A stretch of DNA of 64,000 nt from Roseiarcus sp963732155 (lineage in GTDB: Bacteria; Pseudomonadota; Alphaproteobacteria; Rhizobiales; Beijerinckiaceae), in contig CAVSYB010000006.1 in assembly GCA_963732155.1 (NCBI GenBank), positions 618,816 through 682,815 on the forward strand. Direction: 5' to 3'. Shown one piece after another: positions 16,637 through 24,989 of the stretch. The position numbers and the translations under genes were made by a program. Every line of letters starts with the position of its first letter. The first letter of the stretch is position 1. The notes under the pieces are model-generated. The model had not been told where the DNA came from, ran no database searches, and saw nothing but the letters and a program-made list of their open reading frames with translations.

Positions 16637-17302
16637 TCACGCGACCGGCGCGCCGCCGGTCCGCATTTCCACCAGCCGGCCCCGGTCGAGCAGCGCAACG
16701 TCGCTGGCCAGCCGTTCGACCTCGCTGACCCGGTGGCTGACGAAGACGATCGGGATCGAAAACGCGTCGCGCATCTTCTCGATGTAACTGAGGATGTCCA
16801 TCCGGCGCGCGTCGTCGAGCGCGGCGAGCGGTTCGTCCAGCAGCAACAGGCTCGGACTGGCGAGCAAGGCGCGCCCGATCGCGACGCGCTGCTTCTCGCC
16901 GCCCGACAGGCGGTCCGGGCGGCGCGCCAGCAGCGGGCCGATGCCGAGCAGCGACGTGACCGCGCCGAAATCGACAAAGCGCCGCGCCGGCGGCGTGAAC
17001 CTTTGGCCGTAGCGAAGATTCTGTTCGACGCTGAGATGGGGAAACAGCCGCGGCTCCTGGAAGACGTAGCCGACGCGGCGGCGGCGCGGCGCCTGATCGA
17101 CGCCCGAGGCGGTGTCCAGCAACACGGCCCCGTCGATGACGACGCGGCCCGCCCGCGGGCGCAGCAGGCCCGCGACGATGTTGAGCAGCGTCGTCTTGCC
17201 GGCGCCCGAAGCGCCGCACAGGGCGAGCACGCCGCCGCGCGCCGCGATGCGCGCCTCGAGGCGGAACGCGCCGAACGAATGGGCGGCGTCGATCTCGATC
17301 AC
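16637..17302 (-). CDS. modC: Molybdate ABC transporter ATP-binding protein, shortened (ModC-like)
   Basis: The 221-residue protein has a complete ATPase core: Walker A CGASGAGKTT, Q-loop YVFQEPRLFPHLSV, signature LSGGEKQRVAIGRALL, Walker B LLLDEPLAALDD and the H-loop VFVSHRVSEVERLA. Typical ModC is about 350 residues with a C-terminal TOBE/Mop domain; here the frame stops soon after the ATPase core, so the regulatory domain is missing. The 3' end abuts the actP/exonuclease debris. The GTG start overlaps the modB stop, which indicates translational coupling. Confidence 0.85.
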   Translation of the reverse strand: MIEIDAAHSFGAFRLEARIAARGGVLALCGASGAGKTTLLNIVAGLLRPRAGRVVIDGAVLLDTASGVDQAPRRRRVGYVFQEPRLFPHLSVEQNLRYGQRFTPPARRFVDFGAVTSLLGIGPLLARRPDRLSGGEKQRVAIGRALLASPSLLLLDEPLAALDDARRMDILSYIEKMRDAFSIPIVFVSHRVSEVERLASDVALLDRGRLVEMRTGGAPVA

Positions 17303-18021
17303 GGCTCGGTCGTCCGTCCGGAGACGCGCGCCGCGAGAACCTCGGAGGCGACGAGCGCGCCGAACGCGATGGCGATCGCCACCAGCGTCAGGCGCACGAT
17401 GCTGGTCTCCGCGCCGGGCTGCTGCGTGTAACTGTAGATCGCGGTGGCGATCGTCTGCGTCTCGCCGGGAATGTTCGCGACAAAGGTGATGGTCGCGCCA
17501 AATTCGCCGATCGCCCTGGCGAAGCCGAGGATCAGCCCGGCGACGACGCCCGGCAGCGCCAGCGGCAGCGTGATCGTGAAGAACACCGTCAGCGGCGGCG
17601 CCCCCAGGGTCTCGGCCGCCTGTTCGAGACGCGCGTCGACCGCCTCGATCGACAGGCGGATCGCCCGCACCATCAGGGGAAAGCCCATCACCGCCGCCGC
17701 CAGCGCCGCGCCAGTCCAGCGAAACGACAGGACGACGCCGCAGCAGGCCTCGAGCGCCCGCCCGAACGTCCCCTGCCGGCCGAAGGCGATCAGCAACAGC
17801 CAGCCGGTGACGACCGGCGGCAGCACCAGCGGCAGATGCACGAGGCCGTTGACGACGAGCTTGCCGGGAAACTGCCGGCGCGCCAGCGCCCAGGCCACGG
17901 CGACGCCGAACGGCAGGCTGGCCAGCGAACCGACCGTCGCCACTTTCAGGGAAAGGCCGATCGCCGTCCATTCCTGCGGCGAGAAGCCCAGCCAGCCGCC
18001 AACACCCAGCCCTTGTTCCAC
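17299..18021 (-). CDS. modB: Molybdate ABC transporter permease (ModB)
   Basis: The 240-residue protein is an inner-membrane permease with five to six helices and ModB-type motifs: SLKVATVGSLASLPFGVAVA, LVHLPLVLPPVVTGWLLL, and the EAA loop AAETLGAPPLTVFFTITLPL followed by ARAIGEFGATITFVANIPGE. The IGEFGAT sequence is characteristic of ModB. I chose GTG at 18021 because GAGG lies about six bases upstream; an earlier TTG is less likely. It is coupled to modC. No modA binding-protein gene lies on either side. Confidence 0.9.
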   Translation of the reverse strand: MEQGLGVGGWLGFSPQEWTAIGLSLKVATVGSLASLPFGVAVAWALARRQFPGKLVVNGLVHLPLVLPPVVTGWLLLIAFGRQGTFGRALEACCGVVLSFRWTGAALAAAVMGFPLMVRAIRLSIEAVDARLEQAAETLGAPPLTVFFTITLPLALPGVVAGLILGFARAIGEFGATITFVANIPGETQTIATAIYSYTQQPGAETSIVRLTLVAIAIAFGALVASEVLAARVSGRTTEP

Positions 18022-18140
18022 GCGCGCCTCGCTGCGCCGGCCGGTTCGCGCCGGCGGCCCCAACGACGACGTCTATATAGAGCCGAATATAGCGCGGCAA
18101 TCGCGGCGACGCGCCGGTCGTCGGCGCTCGCCGCCGCTTG

Positions 18141-18782
18141 TCAGGCCTTCGGCTCGGCCTCGCGCACGATCGAGGCCATCGTCGAGGCGGCCTCCTCGCC
18201 CAACGCCTCGAGTCCGGCGACGACCCCCGCGCGATCGGCGGCAGGGCGGTTCTGGCTCGCCTTCCATTTGCCGGCGATATGGGCGATCTCCACTTCGAGA
18301 CCGACGATCGCCCTGATCTGGGCGTCGACGAACGCCGCCGGCGCGTCGCCGACCGCCCAGGGCGCGGCGCGCGGGCGCTCCTGCCGGTTGGTCAACGCCT
18401 CGATCTGCGCGCGCAGCCAGCCGGCGTCCTCGATCACGCGCGGGCGCCCGCGAACCTGGACCATCACATAGTTCCAGGTCGGAACGACGCGCCCGGTCTC
18501 CCGCTTGGTCGCATACCACGACGGCGTGATGTAGTGATCGGCGCCCTGGAAGACCACCAGGACCTCATCGGCATCCTGCAGCGCGCGCCACTGGCCGTTG
18601 GCGCGCGCCATATGGGCCTGCAAGGTTCCGAGCCGCGAGGCGCCGGCGTCGATGAGAAACGGGATCGCGTTGGCCTCCAGCCCCTGCGCGCCATGCGAAA
18701 TCAACAGGCCGAGCGGATGGCTGCGGATCAGCGCATGCTGCGCCGCAAGATCGTCCTCGCGATGGGGCAAAGGCTCATACAT
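18141..18782 (-). CDS. FMN-binding negative transcriptional regulator (PaiB family)
   Basis: The 213-residue protein matches the PaiB/FMN-binding split-barrel family: MYEPLPHREDDLAAQHALIR, THPLGLLIS-like SHPLGLLISHGA, EANAIPFLID, VVFQGADHYITPSWYATKRE and TWNYVMVQVRGRPRVIED. Bacillus PaiB affects sporulation and protease genes; in proteobacteria the role is unclear, and the protein lacks a DNA-binding motif that I can recognise. It is divergent from the oligopeptidase gene. Confidence 0.88.
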   Translation of the reverse strand: MYEPLPHREDDLAAQHALIRSHPLGLLISHGAQGLEANAIPFLIDAGASRLGTLQAHMARANGQWRALQDADEVLVVFQGADHYITPSWYATKRETGRVVPTWNYVMVQVRGRPRVIEDAGWLRAQIEALTNRQERPRAAPWAVGDAPAAFVDAQIRAIVGLEVEIAHIAGKWKASQNRPAADRAGVVAGLEALGEEAASTMASIVREAEPKA

Positions 18783-19062
18783 CGATAAAACCCGGGGCTT
18801 GTCGCGCGTCGGCTGGTTTGGCCATGATACCAGCAGCGCCGATCCGCGATCCACCGGAATCGCCTATGCCGAGCCGGCGCGGCGGCAGGGCGAATCGCCG
18901 CCGGGGCGCAAATCGTCCGGCCGCCGCGCGGATCATCTTTGGTTAACCCTGGCGGGGCCGGGCTTTCGCGGGCCGCCCGCCCGTGGCAAGCATGAGGGCG
19001 CCGGATCAGGCGGCCCGGCCCGCCGCAGCCCCGGCGCCGGCGAAAGCTGGAGCGAGCACAGC

Positions 19063-21165
19063 GTGACGCAAACAACAACGCGCGGCGAGATCGCGCCGCC
19101 CATCGCCCGTAGGCGGCCCGCGCCGCGATCCGCCCACGGCGTGCGGTGGGTCGACGACTACGCCTGGCTCAAGGCCGACAACTGGCGCGAGGTGCTGCGC
19201 GACCCCGCCGCCCTGCCCGCCGATGTCCGCGAACTGCTGGAGGCCGAGAACGCTTATGCCGAGGGCGTGCTCGGCCCCGCCAAGAGCCTGCAGCGCCAAC
19301 TGGCGCGCGAGATGCGCGCGCGGTTGAAGGAAGACGACAGCGAAGTGCCGCAGCCCGACGGTCCTTTCGCCTATTACGCGCGCTTTCGCCAGGGCGGGCA
19401 GCACAGGATCTTCTGCCGCCGGCCGCGCGACGGCGGCGCCGAAACGATCCTGCTCGACGGCGACCGGCGCGCCGCGGGCAAGGCGTTTTTCCAGCTTCAC
19501 GACGCCCGTCATTCGCCCGACCACAGCAAGGTCGCATGGAGCGCCGACGAAAAGGGCTCGGAGATCTTCACGCTCCACGTGCGGGACGTCGCGAACGGCG
19601 CCGACCTCGATGACTCGGTCGAAAACTCCACCGGCCATCTCGTCTGGACGCGCGACTCGGGCGGCTTTCTCTATGTTGCGCTCGATGAAAATCACCGCCC
19701 GTGCCGCGTCTTGCTGCATCGGATCGGCGCGCCTGCGAGCGACGACGCGCCGATCTACGAGGAGCCCGATCCGGGCTGGTTCATCAATATCGTGGCGACC
19801 CGCCTCGGCGCCCTCGCGGTGATCTCGGTGCACGGCCACGACGCCTCCGAGGCGCATGTCGTCGACCTCGAACATGCCGCGGCGCCGCCGCGGCTGATCG
19901 CCGCGCGGCGACCCGGCCTGCGTTATCAGGTGATGGATCACGGCGACCTCTTCTACATCCGCGCCAATGCGAACGGGGCGCAGGATTTTCAGATCGTCAC
20001 CGCGCCCAAGGAGGCGCCCGGCATGGACCACTGGCGCGTGCTCGTTCCGCACCGTCCCGGCCGGCTGATTGAGGCGACGTCGCTGTTCAAGGATTTTCTG
20101 GCGCGACTGGAGCGCGAGGACGGCGTGCCGCGCATCGTCGTCCGCGAACTCTCGACCGGCGAGGAGCACGCCATCGCGTTCGACGCGGAGACCTATTTTC
20201 TCGGCCTCGAGAACGTCTTCGAATTCGCCACGCCGGTGCTTCGTTTCGGCTTCTCCTCGATGAATTGCCCGAGAGAGACCTACGACTACGACATGGCGCT
20301 GCGCCAGAGGACGCTGCGCAAGCGGCAGATGGCGCCGAAGGACTTCAAGACGTCCGACTATGTCACGCGCCGCATCTTCGCCGTCGCGCCGGACGGCGAG
20401 AGCGTGCCGATCTCGATTCTGCATCGGCGCGAGACGCCGATCGACGGCGCGGCGGCGCTGCTGATTTACGGCTACGGCGCCTATGGCCAGGTGATCGACG
20501 CGTCGTTTTCGACCAATCGCCTGTCGCTGGTCGATCGCGGCTTCGTCTATGCGATCGCCCATGTGCGCGGGGGAACCGACAAGGGCTGGCGCTGGTACGA
20601 GGACGGCAAGCTGGCGCGCAAAGCCAACACGTTCGGCGATTTCATCGCCGCGACAAGGCATCTCATCGACCAGGGCTTCGCCGCCGCCGACCGCGTCGTC
20701 GCGCATGGCGGCAGCGCCGGGGGCATGCTGATGGGCGCCGTCGCCAACAAGGCGCCGCAGCTTTACGCGGGGATCATCGCCGACGTGCCGTTCGTCGACG
20801 TTCTCAACACGATGCTCGATCCAAGCCTGCCGCTCACCCCGCCCGAATGGCTGGAATGGGGCAATCCGATCGACGACGCCGACGCGTTCCAGACCATCCG
20901 CGGCTATTGTCCCTATGACAACGTCCAGCCGCAGCGCTATCCCGCGATCCTCGCGCTCGCCGGCCTGACCGATCCGCGCGTCACCTATTGGGAGCCCGCC
21001 AAATGGGTCGCCAAGCTGCGCGCGACGATGACCGGCGGCGGGCCGGTGTTGCTGAAGACGAATATGGAGGCCGGCCACGGCGGCGCTTCGGGACGCTTCG
21101 ACAAGCTCGAGGACGTCGCGCTCGCCTACGCCTTCGCGCTCGCCTGCGTGAAGCAGGATCTGTGA
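19063..21165 (+). CDS. ptrB: Oligopeptidase B (S9 family serine peptidase)
   Basis: The 700-residue protein has an N-terminal beta-propeller and a C-terminal alpha/beta hydrolase. The catalytic triad is readable: Ser551 in GGSAGGMLMG, Asp637 in LTDPRV and His672 in EAGHGGASGR, with spacing close to that of E. coli oligopeptidase B. Other conserved stretches are DDYAWLKADNWREVL, YYARFRQGGQH and HVRGGTDKGWRWYEDGK. It cleaves short peptides after basic residues, usually in the cytoplasm. I use the GTG just before the conserved region; the much longer upstream frame has no family similarity. Confidence 0.93.
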   Translation: MTQTTTRGEIAPPIARRRPAPRSAHGVRWVDDYAWLKADNWREVLRDPAALPADVRELLEAENAYAEGVLGPAKSLQRQLAREMRARLKEDDSEVPQPDGPFAYYARFRQGGQHRIFCRRPRDGGAETILLDGDRRAAGKAFFQLHDARHSPDHSKVAWSADEKGSEIFTLHVRDVANGADLDDSVENSTGHLVWTRDSGGFLYVALDENHRPCRVLLHRIGAPASDDAPIYEEPDPGWFINIVATRLGALAVISVHGHDASEAHVVDLEHAAAPPRLIAARRPGLRYQVMDHGDLFYIRANANGAQDFQIVTAPKEAPGMDHWRVLVPHRPGRLIEATSLFKDFLARLEREDGVPRIVVRELSTGEEHAIAFDAETYFLGLENVFEFATPVLRFGFSSMNCPRETYDYDMALRQRTLRKRQMAPKDFKTSDYVTRRIFAVAPDGESVPISILHRRETPIDGAAALLIYGYGAYGQVIDASFSTNRLSLVDRGFVYAIAHVRGGTDKGWRWYEDGKLARKANTFGDFIAATRHLIDQGFAAADRVVAHGGSAGGMLMGAVANKAPQLYAGIIADVPFVDVLNTMLDPSLPLTPPEWLEWGNPIDDADAFQTIRGYCPYDNVQPQRYPAILALAGLTDPRVTYWEPAKWVAKLRATMTGGGPVLLKTNMEAGHGGASGRFDKLEDVALAYAFALACVKQDL

Positions 21166-21330
21166 GGCGGGCCGCACGCGATCACTGGCGACGCGAATGG
21201 CGCAGCCGGACATGCAAATTTTGTTTAATTGACCTGTCCCGCGCGCGGTGATCATGCTGTGCGAGAGTCGGGGGGCGCGCGGCGGCTTTCGCGTGTCGGC
21301 GGAGGCCGCGAATGCGGAAGGCCTCTGGCG

Positions 21331-21675
21331 ATGATGAACGGACCCCGGTTCCTTTTGGTCGCCGCGACGCTGGCGTTGCTGGCGCCGGCGAACCCGGCTC
21401 GAGCGCAGCAACAAGGGTCGTGGGACGGCGAGTGGACGGGTCTTCTCGGCAAGACGTCGGCCATCTCGGTCACCATCGGGAAAGATGGAGCCGTCGACTA
21501 CGTCTTCAGAGGCGCGGCGATGCCGATTCAATACAGCCGGATCGCCGGCCAAACCCTCTCGTTCGGCGATCGCGATCATTACAGCATGACGGTGACCCGG
21601 ACGGGCGACAAGACCGCGTCGGCGACCTATCACGGCCGAAACGGCTATGCGACGGCCGCGCTGGTCAAGCTGTAG
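21331..21675 (+). CDS. Small secreted hypothetical protein
   Basis: The 114-residue protein begins with a signal peptide (PRFLLVAATLALLAPANPAR, cut near ARAQ). The mature part is short and beta-rich: SWDGEWTGLLGKTSAISVTI, YSRIAGQTLSFGDRDHYSMT and TRTGDKTASATYHGR, which suggests a small lipocalin-like or avidin-like sheet. I do not recognise a family. GGAAGG lies upstream of the start. Its end overlaps by 11 bases with the convergent hydrolase gene. Confidence 0.6.
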   Translation: MMNGPRFLLVAATLALLAPANPARAQQQGSWDGEWTGLLGKTSAISVTIGKDGAVDYVFRGAAMPIQYSRIAGQTLSFGDRDHYSMTVTRTGDKTASATYHGRNGYATAALVKL

Positions 21676-22510
21676 AGTTGGCCAGCGCGGCGGGATCGTC
21701 GCCGCGCGGCGAGCGCAGGAACGCGGCGACGATCGGATTGACGATGTCGGGTCGGGTCAGCGGCGCCATGTGGCCGCCGCCGGCGATCTCGTGGAAGCGC
21801 CAAGTCGAACAGGCGCGGCGCAACAGCGCGACGATTTCGCGGATCGGCGCCATCGTGGCGGGATCGCTGACGACCAGCGTGTCGCGCGGCAGCAGGCGCG
21901 CCCATTGCTCGACCGGCGTCGTTTCGTCGATCACCGCGTCCCACTCGAAATAGTTCGGCTTCAGCGCTTGGGCGAAAGCGTCGCGCCGGTCCGCCGGCAT
22001 CGCCGCCCACGATCCCGCGCCGCCCCAATAGTCGGCGAAACGCTCGGCCGCGCGCGCCCATTCGCCGCGCGCGCCGCACGCCTTGATGCAATCGCGTAAA
22101 GCCATCGCCTCGGCGAACGCCGCCGCCCGGCCGGCCTGCCTCAGCAGATAGAAGGGATTGGCCTCGAGCAGCGCCAATCGGGTCGCCCGGCCGCCCAGCC
22201 GCGCCGCCAGCTTCATCGCGACCGCGCCGCCAAAGGAATGGCCGACCACGAAAACTTCGCCGCCGCCCGGCGGCAGCGCGGCCTCGACGAGGCGCGCCTG
22301 GTCGTCGAGCGACTGCCGCGCCCCCTCCGGCCACGCCGGCGTCTTGCCGTAGCCATAGAGGTTCACGGCGCGCACGTGATGGTCGGCTTTCAGGTCGTCG
22401 ATCAGCCGGCGCCACTGGCGCGCGCCCGACACGCTCGAATGCACGAGCATCGCCACGGGGCCGGAGCCGGCCTCGACAAAGTCCACGTCGATCTCATGAG
22501 AAGCTTTCAC
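21665..22510 (-). CDS. Alpha/beta hydrolase
   Basis: The 281-residue protein has the alpha/beta-hydrolase fold signals: oxyanion region VHSSVSGARQWRRLIDDL, nucleophile elbow VVGHSFGGAVAMKLA with the catalytic Ser, an acid in VVSDPATMAPI, and the catalytic His in IAGGGHMAPLTRPDIVNPIV. It probably hydrolyses an ester; the substrate is unknown. The start is GTG. It stands alone on this strand and converges with the small secreted protein. Confidence 0.88.
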   Translation of the reverse strand: MKASHEIDVDFVEAGSGPVAMLVHSSVSGARQWRRLIDDLKADHHVRAVNLYGYGKTPAWPEGARQSLDDQARLVEAALPPGGGEVFVVGHSFGGAVAMKLAARLGGRATRLALLEANPFYLLRQAGRAAAFAEAMALRDCIKACGARGEWARAAERFADYWGGAGSWAAMPADRRDAFAQALKPNYFEWDAVIDETTPVEQWARLLPRDTLVVSDPATMAPIREIVALLRRACSTWRFHEIAGGGHMAPLTRPDIVNPIVAAFLRSPRGDDPAALANSTA

Positions 22511-22668
22511 CCGCCAGCCCGCCGCAGCGCCGGGCGCAGCATACGACGCCGAACGATCGGCGCAACGCGTCGAAGCGAGCCCTCCGATCCCGGGAATGAC
22601 CCGCCTCGCTTGCGTTTCGCCGGCGCGGCGCCCTATGGCTTTCCCGTCGCTTGCCGATCGAGGCCGCC

Positions 22669-22983
22669 ATGATCCGCCATACCGTGTTCGTGAAATTCCC
22701 CGCCGACGCGCGTCCGGAGGCCATCGGCGCGCTGTTCGGGGCGCTCGACGATTTGCGCGCGGTCGTGCCGGGCATGCTGAGCTTTCACGGCGGCGCCAAT
22801 GTCAGCCCGGAGGGATTGGCGCGCGGCTTCACCCATGCCTTCGTCGCCGATTTCGCCGACGCCGCGGCGCGCGACGCCTATCTCGTTCATCCCGCGCATC
22901 GGGCGGCCGGCGCGCGGCTCGTCGCCGCGGCCGCCGGCGGCCGCGACGGCCTCATCGTGATCGACATCGAGATCGCCGGCTGA
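22669..22983 (+). CDS. Dabb-family protein (stress-responsive alpha/beta barrel)
   Basis: The 104-residue protein fits the Dabb (PF07876-type) ferredoxin-like barrel: IRHTVFVKFPADARPEAIGA, a central LSFHGGANVSPEGLARGF, and FVADFADAAARDAYLVHPAH, with a closing IVIDIEI strand. The conserved HxV/F, G and Y-L-x-H-P-x-H positions are present. Members form dimers; a few act as cyclases or stress proteins, most are uncharacterised. Confidence 0.85.
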   Translation: MIRHTVFVKFPADARPEAIGALFGALDDLRAVVPGMLSFHGGANVSPEGLARGFTHAFVADFADAAARDAYLVHPAHRAAGARLVAAAAGGRDGLIVIDIEIAG

Positions 22984-23033
22984 CGCCCGAGCCGGCAGGC
23001 GGGTCGTCGGCAAGCGCCAATGGGTCAGCGATG

Positions 23034-23057
23034 CGGACATAAGTTTAATATTGTCCG
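23034..23057. repeat. Inverted repeat CGGACA-N12-TGTCCG
   Basis: A perfect 6-bp inverted repeat encloses an AT-rich 12-base spacer (taagtttaatat). It lies about 170 bases upstream of the transposase remnant and could be part of a decayed insertion-sequence end or a regulator site. I cannot tell which. Confidence 0.35.
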
Positions 23058-23224
23058 ACAACAAATGCTGCGCGGCGCGCTTGTCTTCCTGCGGCGGCCT
23101 GAGCTACAACCACTCGCCAAGTCAAAAAAAGGGCCACCCGAAAGCGGCCTGAGTCTGGGGAGGAAACGCCCAAGGAGGGCATGCGACGAGCAATCGTCGC
23201 GCGCCGATCTTACGGTCTGCCGCA

Positions 23225-23485
23225 CAGGCTTCAAAGGGCGAACACGCCGTCACGGAGAATATCTGTGGCGGCGTGATGTTTTTACACCATCCGCCGTTGC
23301 TCGCTCACGTGGATCAATCGGCGCCCGCGAGGCGGCGCGCCGGGTCGCCGGCGCTTCGCATCACGTCGGCGATGGCCGCTGGCCTCTCCAAGACGGTCAT
23401 GGACTGGGCGCAGATTGTGGAAGCGATGGACGCCGACACGCCGGCCCCGAAGCGCGGCTCTTATAGGAAGCGTCGGGCCGCATAG
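23225..23485 (+). pseudogene. C-terminal remnant of an IS-family transposase
   Basis: The conserved part reads LRITSAMAAGLSKTVMDWAQ, then IVEAMDADTPAPKRGSYRKR. This matches the end of IS1-like/DDE transposases found in Rhizobiales, where the pattern is LRxTPAMAAG(L/V), W-x-x-x-(D/E)-I-V and a basic KRGPYKKR tail. The sequence upstream (TENICGGVMFLHH) may be a decayed form of the preceding helix. No intact catalytic domain is present. Confidence 0.55.
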
Positions 23486-23508
23486 CTTTGCGCAGCAAGG
23501 ACTGGCCC

Positions 23509-23793
23509 ATGGCGTGGTGGCGTCGATTATTTTCGCGAAGGGCCGGTCCATTTCCGGGCGGCGCCGAATATGTCGTGCCCTTCCGCCTCTACAGCAAGGA
23601 CGGAAAACGAGGCGTAGAGGTGCGCGTGCGACGCGATGGAATGGCCAACTTCGTCGATCAGGAATGGGTAGAGGAGACTACCTTCAAGAACCGAGGACGA
23701 GGCGAGGAAATAGGTCCGTACGAAAGCGCTGAGGCCGCCGAGGCCGCAGCTATAGCGCGCCCATGGTTCTCAGGTGGCAAAATTTCAAACTGA
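23509..23793 (+). CDS. Hypothetical protein of 94 residues
   Basis: The small protein starts MAWWRRLFSRRAGPFPGGAE and has a central basic/beta region (YVVPFRLYSKDGKRGVEVRV) and an alanine-rich end (ESAEAAEAAAIARPWFSG). I recognise no family. It lies directly behind the transposase remnant, has less GC-rich codon use than its neighbours, and could be a passenger of an old mobile element. No strong ribosome site is seen. Confidence 0.45.
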   Translation: MAWWRRLFSRRAGPFPGGAEYVVPFRLYSKDGKRGVEVRVRRDGMANFVDQEWVEETTFKNRGRGEEIGPYESAEAAEAAAIARPWFSGGKISN

Positions 23794-23844
23794 CCCACTA
23801 CCCAAAAATCGCCCTGCTTTCGCGCTGCCTGGCCAAGCGGTAGA

Positions 23845-24423
23845 GTGACGGACGAGTCGAAGGAGCGACCCTTGGGCATCTTGCTGGCGTTCGCGCCGTT
23901 CATCGCCTTCGCCCTGGTCGACTGGCTCGCCGGCTCGACGCCGGGACTAATCGCCGGCGCCGTCGTCTCGGCCGCCCTGCTCGCGCGCGACTGGATGACG
24001 CCCGGCCGGACGCCCAAAATCCTCGAGGTCGGCGCGGCGGCGCTGTTCGTCGGCCTGGCGCTCTACGCCGTGCTGGGATCGGCGAGTTGGTCGGTTATCG
24101 GCGTCAGGGTTTGCGTCGACGCCGGCTTGCTCGCGATCGTCCTCGTCTCCATGGCGGTCGGACGCCCCTTCACCCTGCAATATGCGCGCGAGCAGACGCC
24201 GCGCGAATTCTGGGACCGACCCGAGTTCGTCCGCGCCAACTACGTCATCACCGCGGTCTGGGCGCTCGCCTTCGCGGCGATGGTGGTCGCCGAACTCGCC
24301 TTGCTCTACGCGCCGGCGCTGCCGCGGCGCGTCGGCGTCGCGGTGGTCGTGCTGGCGCTCGTCGGCGCGATCAAGTTCACCGGCTGGTATCCGCAGCGCG
24401 TCAGAAACAGGGCCGCGGGGTGA
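23845..24423 (+). CDS. Hypothetical integral membrane protein
   Basis: The 192-residue protein has about six hydrophobic helices: GILLAFAPFIAFALVDWLAG, GLIAGAVVSAALLARDWM, ILEVGAAALFVGLALYAVLG, GLLAIVLVSMAVGRPF, then FVRANYVITAVWALAFAAMV and VGVAVVVLALVGAIKF. The stretch PFTLQYAREQTPREFWDRPE between helices four and five is seen in intracellular-septation-like membrane proteins of unknown role. The start is GTG. It is a single gene with no obvious partner. Confidence 0.75.
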   Translation: MTDESKERPLGILLAFAPFIAFALVDWLAGSTPGLIAGAVVSAALLARDWMTPGRTPKILEVGAAALFVGLALYAVLGSASWSVIGVRVCVDAGLLAIVLVSMAVGRPFTLQYAREQTPREFWDRPEFVRANYVITAVWALAFAAMVVAELALLYAPALPRRVGVAVVVLALVGAIKFTGWYPQRVRNRAAG

Positions 24424-24989
24424 GGCTTGGGCGCCGCGTGCCTCGGAGCAGATGCCGTTTCCCGGGCGTATGGCGTCGCGGCGGTTGACGATCCGATGAT
24501 GCGCGCGGGGCAGGTTTCCCGGCTGGCGGGTCGACGCTCTTTGATCGCCTTCCCAGGACAAGAAATCCCGATGGCGTGATGACAAGGAACTCGCCGGTCG
24601 CAGTCGCGGGGTTAGCCGCGCTGCGGACGATCGCTCATCCTCGTCGATGCCCGCGGAGCGGTCCGCCGGCGCGGCCGCGACGTTTTGTGTCGACATTTTC
24701 TTTCTGAAAATGAGGACTCGTGGTAACCTGTTTTTTGATTCCTCTAACCCATCGAGCCATCGCCAGAAAAGAGGCCGCCCAATCCGAAAAACGCGTTTTC
24801 CAAATTTTTTCGCCCTTAAGCTTCTGATATTCCACAATTCGACCAAAAATAGTTTTGGAAAAGTTTGGAAATCCAAATTTTCGCTGACTGAAAACAAAGG
24901 GAAATTTCTCGCGCGCTTGCGCCCCATCGCGTCCCGGGCGTGCTTTATTAGGATTTTCCAGGCAACCGCCGGGCACGCCGCGCCGCGCG
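24424..24989. other. Intergenic region with an AT-rich dispersed repeat
   Basis: These 566 bases hold no gene that I can support. The central part (about 24690-24910) is strikingly AT-rich compared with the flanks and contains the repeat copy at 24787-24871. The open frame that crosses the repeat on the minus strand has no start site or codon bias supporting expression. Confidence 0.6.
24787..24871 (+). repeat. Dispersed AT-rich palindromic repeat, copy 1
   Basis: This 85-bp element is about 91 % identical (7 differences in about 82 aligned bases) to the reverse complement of 40390-40475. Its ends are imperfect inverted repeats (TTTCCAAATTTTTTC and GAAAAGTTTGGAAA), and it contains the hairpin CCAAAAATAGTTTTGG, identical in both copies. 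It lies in the non-coding stretch downstream of pepF. The layout is like a MITE or REP-type element; mobility is not shown. Confidence 0.8.

Noticed and set aside
19006..21633. Minus-strand frame of 875 codons
   Set aside because: It is antisense to oligopeptidase B, whose catalytic triad is intact, and has no family motif.
24635..24976. Minus-strand frame of 113 codons across the AT-rich repeat as a gene
   Set aside because: Similarity to the frame at the other repeat copy is confined to the repeat, and nearly all differences are amino-acid changing, so coding selection is not supported.
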